This document shows, in pieces, positions 1 to 6,514 of a stretch of 15,839 nt of DNA. The translations under genes and the position numbers were made by a program. The DNA is taken from NCBI GenBank assembly GCA_035646375.1, contig DASRPM010000138.1, positions 1-15,839 on the forward strand. The letters run 5' to 3'. How positions within the stretch are numbered: the first letter of the stretch is position 1; the number at the start of each line of letters is the position of its first letter. The DNA is from DASYRM01 sp035646375 (GTDB lineage Bacteria; Acidobacteriota; Vicinamibacteria; Vicinamibacterales; UBA2999). The notes beneath the pieces are model-generated. The model was not told the DNA's origin. It ran no database searches and worked only from the letters and a program-made list of their open reading frames with translations.

Positions 1-235
1 GCCGCAGGTCGACCGCCATCCAGAGGCCCCATATCGTCAGCGATCCACTCGATGCGACCAGCACCGTGATCGTGACGAAGTCGGTAGACGTAAGCGGAGG
101 ACCAGTGCCCCATAACGCGGTCCACACCAGCATCACCGGTATAACGGCCAAGACCAGTGAAGCGACGAACAGCACGACTGGGTACCAACCGGGCACCTGG
201 TAAATTCGCACTCCCGCCGTCCGAGTCTTTGCCAT
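1..235 (-). CDS. Small membrane protein, N-terminal part (runs off left edge)
   Basis: An open frame starts with ATG at 235 and continues without a stop to the window edge, giving 78 residues. It begins MAKTRTAGVRIYQVPGWYP and then has a hydrophobic stretch at about residues 19-42 and a second at about 55-75, so it is an integral membrane protein with at least two helices. No family is recognised. There is no clear Shine-Dalgarno sequence before the ATG. It lies 28 nt downstream of the EamA transporter stop, on the same strand, so it could be the next gene of that run. The coding frame is supported by amino-acid composition typical of a membrane protein; function is unknown. Confidence 0.6.
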   Translation of the reverse strand, partial: MAKTRTAGVRIYQVPGWYPVVLFVASLVLAVIPVMLVWTALWGTGPPLTSTDFVTITVLVASSGSLTIWGLWMAVDLR

Positions 236-263
236 GAATGAGCGATTCAGCGAAGGCGCGGTT

Positions 264-1124
264 TCATCCACCCTGAACGATGAGCAGCACTGCCATCAGC
301 GCGCCCACCATTCCCGCCACCTGCAGCCGGCTGAGTCGTTCTTTCAGCACGACGCGCGCGAGCACCACCGTGCTGGCGGGATAGAGTGACACGAGCGTCA
401 CCGCCACCGCCAGGCTGCCGTATCGCGTGGCTAAGAGATACAGCACGTTGGCCAGCATGTCGAGCACGCCGCCGCCGATGACGAGCCAGGCTAGCCCGCT
501 CGGCAGCCGGAACGACGCGCCGGTGACGAGGACGATCGCGGCAAAGCACGGAATGCCGGCGACCCGCGCGGCGACGAGCGGCCACAGGCCGGCCTCGGAC
601 CGCGCGTTCGCGAGCAGCAGGAAAAAGAAGCCGATCGCCACACCCGAGGCGAGCGCGTGCCACATGCCCGACGGCAGGCCGTATTGGGGAGGCCGCGGCG
701 CCGGATGATCCGGATGTGCGCTCTCCTGTCCAAGCAGCACGATCGCGACCACGGCCAGGGCGATGCCCGCGCTCACGAGCACCGGCAGCTCTTCCCCGCG
801 CAGAAAGCCGGCGAGGACCGGGATGATGACGGCGCACACGGATGTCGTCGGCGCCACTACGCCCATCGTGCCAATGGCGAGCGCGCGATAGAGCAGACCG
901 ATGCCGAAGCCGCCGGCGATGCCGCTGGCGGCGCCCCACGCATAGTCAGCGCCGATCGGCGAGGCCGGCCCGAGTAGCGGCAGCGCCACGAGCAGGCTGA
1001 GCAGCCCGGCGGACTGGGAGATCGTCACGACAGTGAACATCGGCGCGCGGCGCGACGCGAAGCCGCCGGTGAAGTCGGCGGCGCCGTAGAACGCGGCCGA
1101 CAGCAACGCCAGCAGATAGACCAT
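264..1124 (-). CDS. EamA/DMT-family transporter
   Basis: The 286-residue product is almost entirely hydrophobic and has the layout of drug/metabolite transporter superfamily permeases: about ten membrane helices arranged as two EamA repeats (about 1-135 and 150-284), separated by a short polar linker rich in His and Pro near residues 135-148. Such proteins export or import small metabolites across the cytoplasmic membrane; the substrate cannot be told. ATG at 1124 is the only available start, because an in-frame TAA lies just upstream and the next Met is at residue 29. No Shine-Dalgarno sequence precedes it; instead a palindrome fills the 27-nt spacer after the VOC gene. The family call is solid, the substrate unknown. 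Confidence 0.88.
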   Translation of the reverse strand: MVYLLALLSAAFYGAADFTGGFASRRAPMFTVVTISQSAGLLSLLVALPLLGPASPIGADYAWGAASGIAGGFGIGLLYRALAIGTMGVVAPTTSVCAVIIPVLAGFLRGEELPVLVSAGIALAVVAIVLLGQESAHPDHPAPRPPQYGLPSGMWHALASGVAIGFFFLLLANARSEAGLWPLVAARVAGIPCFAAIVLVTGASFRLPSGLAWLVIGGGVLDMLANVLYLLATRYGSLAVAVTLVSLYPASTVVLARVVLKERLSRLQVAGMVGALMAVLLIVQGG

Positions 1125-1131
1125 GAAGGAT

Positions 1132-1155
1132 GGGCCGCCTAAAGGCGGCCCTTAC
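1132..1155 (-). repeat. REP-like palindrome 1 (5'-GTAA type)
   Basis: Read on the minus strand, GTAA is followed directly by GGGCCGCC, loop TTTA, GGCGGCCC: a perfect 8-bp stem. The TAA of this tetranucleotide is the stop codon of the VOC gene, and the palindrome ends 7 nt before the EamA start codon. Two similar elements occur at 5900-5925 and 11463-11489. There is no T-run after the stem, so it does not look like a classical intrinsic terminator, though it may still affect translation or RNA stability. Confidence 0.6.
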
Positions 1156-1547
1156 GATCCCGGGCGTTCGACGTTGAATTCGAGGATGTTGCCGTCCGGG
1201 TCGCAGCAGTAGACCTGCGCCCACGGCGTGAGGTTGTCGGGCAGGTCGAGCACCTCCACGCCGTGCTTCCGCAGCCGGTCGATCACCTCCTGGCGGTCAC
1301 GCACGCGCAACGCGAGATGGCCTTCGCGGGGGCCGATCTCCATCGAGTGGCGCAGCGTCTTCGTCGGGGGATGAACGATGAGGTGAAGTGTGTGCTCCCC
1401 GAGTTGATACCACGCGCCGCCGAAGTCGAACGGTGGCCGCTCGACCTTCTCGAGGCCGAGCACCTCGCTGTAGAACCACGTCGCGCGGTCCATGTCGGTG
1501 ACGGACAGCGCGATGTGGTGGAAAGCGAGGGAGCTACCGAAGCTCAA
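1152..1547 (-). CDS. VOC-family (glyoxalase/dioxygenase fold) protein
   Basis: The 131-residue protein is a single vicinal-oxygen-chelate domain. It opens with FHHIALSVTDMDRATWFYSEVLGLE, wait-free of insertions, and closes with DPDGNILEFN. Likely metal ligands are H11, H55 or H77, and E123. Members include glyoxalases, ring-cleaving dioxygenases and fosfomycin-type resistance proteins; nothing here picks one. The start is TTG at 1547, which overlaps the end of the upstream metallo-beta-lactamase-fold gene by 14 nt and suggests translational coupling; starting at the Met at residue 19 would delete the first metal-binding strand. Its TAA stop lies in a REP-like element. Confidence 0.85.
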   Translation of the reverse strand: MSFGSSLAFHHIALSVTDMDRATWFYSEVLGLEKVERPPFDFGGAWYQLGEHTLHLIVHPPTKTLRHSMEIGPREGHLALRVRDRQEVIDRLRKHGVEVLDLPDNLTPWAQVYCCDPDGNILEFNVERPGS

Positions 1548-2385
1548 CGAGCAACCCGTCGAGCGACGCGTTGATGTGGAAGTCGGCGAAGAAGAATTCG
1601 GACCTGAGCATCTTTTCGATGTCGGCCCGTGAGCTCTTCGCGACGATCATGCTGTTCACGCGGGTCCGCAGCCGCGCCGCGTTCTCGCGGAACTTCCGCA
1701 GGTCGGCCTTGGTGGCCACGGTGCCGTGGCCGGGCACCACCTGGTCGAAATCGAGCCCGAGGACGCCGTCCACCGTCTGCGGCCATTCCTTCGCGCTGCC
1801 GCCGCCCGGGTAGTCCACCAGTTGCGGCGTGGAGTTGCCCACCGTGAACATGTCGCCGGCGGCCAGCACGCGCTGCGCCGGGAAGAGCGCCACGATGTCG
1901 CCGTTGGTGTGCGCGCGCCCGAAGTAAAAGAGGTCCACGCGCTTGCCGCCGAGATGCAGGCTGGATTTGCCGTCGAAGGTGATGTTCGAGAGGCCCGGCT
2001 GCTTGCCGTCCACCATGTGCTGACGCGCCTGCCACGACGTCACCACCTGCGCGCCGAGCGCCTGCAGCTTGGCGTTGTCGCCGCTGTGATCGCCGTGATG
2101 GTGCGTGTTGATCACGTACTTCACCGGCTGGTTCGTGATCTTCTTGAGCTCGGCGAGGATGTTGGCGTGATCGATCTCGAACTTGTCGTCCACCATGATG
2201 ACGCCCTCGTTCGTCACCATGACGGTGGTGTTGCCGGGCACGTAGTCGTTGTGGATGACGAAGAGATCGTCTTTCAGCTTGACCACGTCGAGCTTGGCCG
2301 GCTCCTGGCCGAATTGGGCGCGCACGTAGGCGCCGCCGCACAGGGCAACCCCGAGGGTCATCAGCAGAATCAGTCGGGTTTTCAT
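1534..2385 (-). CDS. Exported MBL-fold metallo-hydrolase
   Basis: The 283-residue product begins with a signal peptide (MKTRLILLMTLGVALCGGAY, likely cut near residue 23), so it acts in the periplasm or outside. The zinc-binding signature of metallo-beta-lactamase-fold enzymes is complete: HHHGDH at 95-100, H159 in AHTNGD, D178 in AAGDMF and H220 in PGHG. These would bind two metals and catalyse hydrolysis, but the substrate is open; similar exported proteins are usually annotated only as MBL-fold hydrolases, and this should not be read as antibiotic resistance. No Shine-Dalgarno is visible before the ATG; a TATACT sequence just upstream may be a promoter. The VOC gene follows with a 14-nt overlap. 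Confidence 0.9.
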   Translation of the reverse strand: MKTRLILLMTLGVALCGGAYVRAQFGQEPAKLDVVKLKDDLFVIHNDYVPGNTTVMVTNEGVIMVDDKFEIDHANILAELKKITNQPVKYVINTHHHGDHSGDNAKLQALGAQVVTSWQARQHMVDGKQPGLSNITFDGKSSLHLGGKRVDLFYFGRAHTNGDIVALFPAQRVLAAGDMFTVGNSTPQLVDYPGGGSAKEWPQTVDGVLGLDFDQVVPGHGTVATKADLRKFRENAARLRTRVNSMIVAKSSRADIEKMLRSEFFFADFHINASLDGLLVELR

Positions 2386-2400
2386 AGGGCGAAAAGTATA
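2386..2400 (-). promoter_or_regulatory. Possible -10 element of a near-leaderless promoter
   Basis: On the minus strand TATACT (2400-2395) lies nine bases before the ATG of the MBL-fold gene. It matches the sigma-70 -10 consensus at five of six positions and is conspicuous in such GC-rich DNA. Transcription from it would start only a few nt before the ATG, which fits the lack of a Shine-Dalgarno sequence. No convincing -35 box is seen upstream, inside the end of the reductase gene. Confidence 0.3.
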
Positions 2401-3453
2401 TCAGCGCGCGCCGGGCCGCCTGGCGAGATGCCCCTGACGTTCGAGGTCACGGGCGGTGTCGAGCACGGTGTCGCGCGTCGGCCGCAGCGTCGTCCCGAGT
2501 TCGCGCCGCGCCTTGCCGGCGTCGTAGCGCGGCACGCGGCCGATGTGCGTGCGCAGGTAGCTGCCGACGCCGGGAGGCTGCACGTAGGAGTGCAGCCTGA
2601 CGAGCAGGGTGCCGACGGCGTTGTCCATCGCCCGCGACGGCAGCCGCGTGCCGTCGCCGTAGCCGGCCTCGCGCAGCCATCCGACGACCGTCCGCATGCT
2701 CACCGGCGGCTCCTGCACCAGCAGGTAGCGGCCGTGCGCCGCCGGCACGTCGGCGGCGCGCACGTGCGCCTGCGCGACGTCGCGCACGTCCACGATGCCC
2801 CACGTCAGGCTGACGATGCCTGGATACACGCCGTTCACCAGGTCGGCGATGATCTTGTTCGACACGTTGAGGCCCGGCGCCAGCGACGGCCCCATGATCA
2901 TGAAGGGGTTGAGCGCCACCAGGTCGAAGCGCGGCTTCTCACGTGCGACGAAGTCCCAGGCCGCGCGCTCGGCCAGCGTCTTGGACAGATAGTACGGGTT
3001 GCGCGTCAGCGTGGACTTCTCGTTCCAGTCCGCTTCCGTGAGCACGCGGCTCGCGTCGGGCTCGTCGGTGACGGCCGCCATCGACGACGTGAGCACCACG
3101 CGAGACACCTCGGGGGCGGCCGCGCACGCCGCCAGGACGCCGAGCGTGCCGTTCACGGCGGGATCGATGAGATCGCGCTGCGGATCGTCCACCTGGATGA
3201 GGTACGGGCTGGCGGTGTGGAACACCGTGGCGCAGCCGCGCACGGCCGGGCCGAACGAGCCCGGCGCGGTGAGATCGGCTTCGACGAGCTCGAGCCGTTC
3301 GCCGCCGGGCAGCGCGCGCAGGTGGTCCGCGGACGCGATGCGGCGGACCGTGCCCCTCACGACGATGCCGCGCTCGAGCAGCTGTTGGACCAGCCACGAC
3401 GCCACGAACCCCGTGGCGCCGGTGACGCACACGCGAGCGCCCGGCGGGAGCAT
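2401..3453 (-). CDS. NAD(P)-dependent epimerase/reductase, dihydroflavonol-reductase-like SDR
   Basis: The 350-residue protein is an extended short-chain dehydrogenase. The Rossmann dinucleotide-binding motif TGATGFVAS is at residues 11-19, followed by VVRGTVR (31-37), whose arginine is typical of NADP-preferring members. The catalytic set is TSSM at 122-125 and Y154-x3-K158. The overall pattern resembles dihydroflavonol-4-reductase and aldehyde/ketone reductases of that group, so a reduction of a ketone or aldehyde in the cytoplasm is likely; the substrate is not known. Its ATG shares one base with the TGA stop of the cupin gene, so the two are probably translated together. Confidence 0.88.
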   Translation of the reverse strand: MLPPGARVCVTGATGFVASWLVQQLLERGIVVRGTVRRIASADHLRALPGGERLELVEADLTAPGSFGPAVRGCATVFHTASPYLIQVDDPQRDLIDPAVNGTLGVLAACAAAPEVSRVVLTSSMAAVTDEPDASRVLTEADWNEKSTLTRNPYYLSKTLAERAAWDFVAREKPRFDLVALNPFMIMGPSLAPGLNVSNKIIADLVNGVYPGIVSLTWGIVDVRDVAQAHVRAADVPAAHGRYLLVQEPPVSMRTVVGWLREAGYGDGTRLPSRAMDNAVGTLLVRLHSYVQPPGVGSYLRTHIGRVPRYDAGKARRELGTTLRPTRDTVLDTARDLERQGHLARRPGAR

Positions 3454-3794
3454 CAGATGTCCACGCGGTCGTCGTGCGACCGCGGCGACGAGATCACCAG
3501 CATCTCGATGTCGGCGGCCGACCGGTTGAAGAACTGATGCGGCGTGCCGGGCGGCACCTCGATCCCCTGCCCCGCGGTCAAGACGACCTCGCGGCCGTCG
3601 ATCTCGAGCGTCGCGTCGCCCGCCAGGATGTAGAAGAACTGGCGCGCGCGGGCATGCCGATGACGGCGCTCGGCGTCACCCGGCGGTACCCGCTCCTGGA
3701 TGACGGTGAGGTCCGCACCTTCGAGCAGGCGCCAGCCGTCGCTGGCCGCTCCCCAGCGATAATGCGGCGCCGTTGTGATGTCCACCGCGCGCAT
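3453..3794 (-). CDS. Small cupin-domain protein
   Basis: The 113-residue product is a single beta-barrel cupin. The first motif has H45-R-H47 and then Q52 where glutamate is usual, followed by LAGDATLEIDG; the second motif is PPGTPHQFFN with H86. Three metal-binding histidines are therefore present, with Gln in place of the usual Glu. It could be a small-molecule-binding or metal-dependent enzyme such as an isomerase or oxygenase, but no substrate can be assigned. I start at the ATG at 3794, because a longer reading would be an arginine- and proline-rich extension overlapping the upstream gene by almost 200 nt. It lies 5 nt after the sugar dehydrogenase homologue and overlaps the reductase by one base. 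Confidence 0.82.
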   Translation of the reverse strand: MRAVDITTAPHYRWGAASDGWRLLEGADLTVIQERVPPGDAERRHRHARARQFFYILAGDATLEIDGREVVLTAGQGIEVPPGTPHQFFNRSAADIEMLVISSPRSHDDRVDI

Positions 3795-3799
3795 GCGCG

Positions 3800-5077
3800 C
3801 TACTTCTTCGGCGTCAGGCGGACCAGGTCGGTGCCCAGGAAGATGTAGAGATTGCCGTCCGGCCCCTGCCGGACCTCGCGGATCCGCTGCTTCCGATCGA
3901 CGAGCAGCTTCTCCTCGGCCACCACGCGGTCGCCGTTCAGGACGAGGCGGACGAGGTGCTGTCCGGGCATCGCGCCAATGAAGAGGTTGCCCTTCCACTC
4001 GGGAAACTGATCGCCGGTGTAGAACGTCATCCCCGACGGCCCGATCGACGGCACCCAGTAATAGATCGGCTCTTCGACGCCCTTCATCGACGTGTTACCG
4101 GTGCCCACCTTGACGTTCTTACGACCGTCGGTCTGGCGCGCGTCGTACTGCCGGCCGTAGGTCACGTCGGGCCAGCCGAAGTCGCGGCCCGCGCGGACGA
4201 TGTTGATCTCGTCGCCCCCCTGCGGGCCATGGTCCACCACCCAGAGATCGCCGGTCACCGGATGGATGGCGGCGCCCTCCGGATCCTTCAGGCCGAACGC
4301 GTAGACCCATGGCGACACGTTGGCGCGCCCCAGAAACGGGTTGTCCTTCGGGATCGAGCCGTCGCGTCCGACGCGCAGCACGCCGCCCGTGAAGTTGCGG
4401 CGCTCGTCCGGATCGAGGACGGCGTTGCGCTCGTTGCCATCGAGGTCCGAGTCGTAGAAGCGGAAGCGATCCGCGCCGGTGACGAGGAGGTTGCCGTCGC
4501 GCCCGATCTGAATGCGTCGTTCGGCACCGTCGGCGAGATCACGCACGTTCTCGAGCCGCTGGTTGTCCTCGCTCAGGCGGGCGCGCGCCACCTTCTCCAT
4601 GCCGATGTTCAGCAGGCGCCGCTCGGCCAGCGACTTGGTCCACACGTCCTCGTAGAGGAAGTGCAGCGGCCAGGCGCCCGGCGCCTCGCCCGGCGGCGGC
4701 GCGAAATAGGTGAAATACAGCGTGCGATTGCGCGCGAAGTCCGGGTCGAGCAGCAGATCGTGCAGCCCGTGCGCGCCGATCGTCTTGACGCCCGGTACGC
4801 CGGCAAGCGGCGCCGACACGAAGCCGTTCGGCTTCACGAGGCGCATGGTGCCGCCGTTCTGCGTGATCAGGTAGTTGCCGTCAGGCAGGAACGCCACGGC
4901 CCAGGCGCCGGTGAGCCCGGTCGCGATCGTCTCGACGTTGAACGGCGCCGACGGGCGGGCCGGCGGCGGCGCATCCGTCTGGCCGGGAAACGCCGGCGCC
5001 GGTTCCGGTGTTTGCGCGGCGACCGGGATCATGAACACGGCCAGCAGCGCGGCGACGAGTCGAGTCGTGGTCCTCAT
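3800..5077 (-). CDS. PQQ-dependent sugar dehydrogenase family protein (divergent)
   Basis: The 425-residue protein has a signal peptide (MRTTTRLVAALLAVFMIPVAAQ), a proline-rich linker and a six-bladed beta-propeller of the soluble glucose/sorbosone dehydrogenase family. Family landmarks are FLPDGNYLITQNGG near 63-76, LLLDPDFARNRTLYFTY near 108-124, VVDHGPQGGDEIN at about 280-292 followed by GRDFGWPDVTYG, and GPDGNLYIF near the end. Members oxidise aldoses in the periplasm with PQQ. Here the usual H-x-G-G-R segment reads GAERR and the usual RNPQG segment reads KDPEG, so activity is uncertain. ATG at 5077 is chosen because AGGA lies about 9 nt upstream; a GTG at 5095 would add only six residues. 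A cupin follows after 5 nt. Confidence 0.82.
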   Translation of the reverse strand: MRTTTRLVAALLAVFMIPVAAQTPEPAPAFPGQTDAPPPARPSAPFNVETIATGLTGAWAVAFLPDGNYLITQNGGTMRLVKPNGFVSAPLAGVPGVKTIGAHGLHDLLLDPDFARNRTLYFTYFAPPPGEAPGAWPLHFLYEDVWTKSLAERRLLNIGMEKVARARLSEDNQRLENVRDLADGAERRIQIGRDGNLLVTGADRFRFYDSDLDGNERNAVLDPDERRNFTGGVLRVGRDGSIPKDNPFLGRANVSPWVYAFGLKDPEGAAIHPVTGDLWVVDHGPQGGDEINIVRAGRDFGWPDVTYGRQYDARQTDGRKNVKVGTGNTSMKGVEEPIYYWVPSIGPSGMTFYTGDQFPEWKGNLFIGAMPGQHLVRLVLNGDRVVAEEKLLVDRKQRIREVRQGPDGNLYIFLGTDLVRLTPKK

Positions 5078-5093
5078 GACGGCGGATCCTAGC

Positions 5094-5129
5094 ACCCTAC
5101 CCGCCTTACCCGCCCTACCTGCCTCACCC
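5094..5129 (-). repeat. Four 9-bp tandem repeats, unit GGGTARGGC
   Basis: On the minus strand four consecutive nonamers are seen: GGGTGAGGC, AGGTAGGGC, GGGTAAGGC and GGGTAGGGT. They occupy most of the spacer between the methionine aminopeptidase stop and the sugar dehydrogenase homologue start, ending about 16 nt before that ATG. The unit differs from those of the other two arrays in the window but has the same short-period character. Confidence 0.65.
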
Positions 5130-5141
5130 GGCCGGCGTGAT

Positions 5142-5885
5142 TCAAGCGGCCGTCAGCAGCACCGGCCGCCCAGTCGTAATGATGAGCGTGTGCTCGTGGT
5201 GTGCGGCCAGGCTGCCGTCACGCGTGCGAACGGTCCACCCGTCGTCGTCCTCCGTCACGGCGTCGCGCCCGGCGCAGATGATCGGCTCGATCGTCAGCAC
5301 GAGCCCCTCGGTGAGCACGTCCTGCTGCCACGGGTCGAAGTGGTTCGGAACGGAGGGCGGCTCATGAATGGTGCGACCGATGCCGTGCCCGGTGAGGCCT
5401 CGAATCACCGTGAACCCTTCGTCACGCACCACGCGCTCTACCGCGCGCCCAATCTCGCGCACTTTGCGTCCGGCCGTGGCCACGTCGAGCGCGGCCGCAA
5501 AGGCACGCTCCGCGCATCGCGCCAGTGTCCGGGCCTGTTCCGTCGAGCCCTCCACGACCACCGTGCGGGCGGCGTCGGCCATGTAGCCGGCGAGCTCCAC
5601 CGTGACGTCGAGTTTGACGACGTCGCCGCGCGCGATCCGTCGCAACCCGGGAACGCCGTGCACGACTTCGTCGTTGATGCTGATGAGCACCGTGCCCGGG
5701 AACCCGTAGACGAGGGCCGGTGCCGAACGCGCGCCATGCGCCGAGAACACCGCCGCGGCGATGGCATCGAGCTCACCGGTCGTGACGCCGGGCCGGACGG
5801 ACGCCGCCAGCGCGTCGAGCGTCAGCCGGACCACCACGCCTGCCCCTTCCAGTCCCCGCCGATCGGCGGCGCTGTTGATCGACAA
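5142..5885 (-). CDS. map: Type I methionine aminopeptidase
   Basis: The 247-residue enzyme removes the N-terminal methionine from new proteins in the cytoplasm. All five metal ligands of the pita-bread fold are present: D93 in KLDVTVE, D104 in YMADAART, H167 in GHGIGR, E200 in LTIEP and E231 in HHEHT. H76 in EVVHGVP and H174 in RTIHEP match the substrate-contacting histidines. Length is that of the short bacterial type Ia enzymes, with no N-terminal extension. The start is TTG at 5885, supported by GGAGG five bases upstream. Usually this gene sits with adk and secY or stands alone; here it follows a chlorite dismutase family gene, so it may be a second copy in the genome. Confidence 0.93.
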   Translation of the reverse strand: MSINSAADRRGLEGAGVVVRLTLDALAASVRPGVTTGELDAIAAAVFSAHGARSAPALVYGFPGTVLISINDEVVHGVPGLRRIARGDVVKLDVTVELAGYMADAARTVVVEGSTEQARTLARCAERAFAAALDVATAGRKVREIGRAVERVVRDEGFTVIRGLTGHGIGRTIHEPPSVPNHFDPWQQDVLTEGLVLTIEPIICAGRDAVTEDDDGWTVRTRDGSLAAHHEHTLIITTGRPVLLTAA

Positions 5886-5899
5886 TGCGTCCTCCGTCC

Positions 5900-5925
5900 A
5901 GGGCGGTCTAAAGACCGCCCTCTAC
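5900..5925 (-). repeat. REP-like palindrome 2 (5'-GTAG type)
   Basis: On the minus strand GTAG and then A precede GGGCGGTC, loop TTTA, GACCGCCC, with a further A-T pair possible, giving an 8-9 bp perfect stem. It lies between the chlorite dismutase family gene and the methionine aminopeptidase gene, ending 5 nt before the GGAGG ribosome binding site of the latter. It is the best match in the window to the classic REP layout of GTAG plus a palindrome with a short loop. Confidence 0.65.
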
Positions 5926-5941
5926 ACTCTGCCTGCTCGCG

Positions 5942-6508
5942 CTACTCGGGCGTCTTGCGCAGCCGGAGCTCGACCTCGCGTTCCACGTAGCGCCACTCGG
6001 GCGTCTCGCGCAGGCGGCGCAGCATTTCGTCGAACCCCAGGGCGTCGGCCGGCGCGAACTCGAACCACGTGAGGAAGTCGAACGGCGGGTGCTCGGCGAG
6101 GTCGCGGCAATGGTGCAGCCGGCGCGCAACGGCCGGCAAATAGTCGAGACCGATGCGGATGTGCGCCGACGACTCCTCGAAGATTGCGCGCCGCTCGTCC
6201 TGCGTCAGCGCCCACCACGCCGCCGACTTGCGGATGGGGATGAGCGCCGCCGCGGTGGCCTCGGAACGGCCGAGATCCGGCTGCGCCGCCACCAGCCGTG
6301 CCTTTTCCTCGCGCGTCACGTACCGGTCGTGGCTCGTGACCCCGCGCAGGCTCCAGCCGCCGGCGTTCTCCTCGGGTGCCCGCCCCGCCACGATTCGCAG
6401 CCGCTCCACCGCCTCCAGCCCGTCGCCAGCGACGGCGCGCTGCGACACCACTTCCCAGGGTCCTGCGTTGCCGCCGACGAACGTGAACAGGCGCGGGTTG
6501 TGCTCCAT
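5942..6508 (-). CDS. Chlorite dismutase family heme protein (short form)
   Basis: The 188-residue protein belongs to the chlorite dismutase family: it opens with RLFTFVGGNAGPWEV and contains the signature region SSAHIRIGLDYLPAVARR, RLHHCRD and FDFLTWFEFAP, then WRYVEREVELRLRK. H116 fits the axial heme ligand, and R129, thirteen residues later, fits the distal arginine that active chlorite dismutases use to turn chlorite into chloride and oxygen; HemQ-type relatives lack this arginine. Length matches the short, dimeric (lineage II) forms. No signal peptide is seen, so it is cytoplasmic. AGGAGG lies 2 nt before the ATG. It follows the alpha/beta hydrolase gene by 6 nt and so is probably in its operon. 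Confidence 0.85.
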   Translation of the reverse strand: MEHNPRLFTFVGGNAGPWEVVSQRAVAGDGLEAVERLRIVAGRAPEENAGGWSLRGVTSHDRYVTREEKARLVAAQPDLGRSEATAAALIPIRKSAAWWALTQDERRAIFEESSAHIRIGLDYLPAVARRLHHCRDLAEHPPFDFLTWFEFAPADALGFDEMLRRLRETPEWRYVEREVELRLRKTPE

Positions 6509-6514
6509 GTCCTC

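Noticed and set aside
1534..2385. MBL-fold gene considered as a beta-lactamase resistance gene
   Set aside because: The metal signature is shared by the whole superfamily, and nothing seen points to beta-lactam hydrolysis.
1726..3537. Long plus-strand open frame of about 600 codons
   Set aside because: It runs antisense to three well-supported minus-strand genes (MBL-fold, reductase, cupin), and its product is His/Arg/Ala-rich with no motif: an artefact of GC-rich codon use.
5900..5925. Palindromes considered as intrinsic terminators
   Set aside because: No T-run follows the stem in either direction, and each element lies just before a closely spaced downstream gene.
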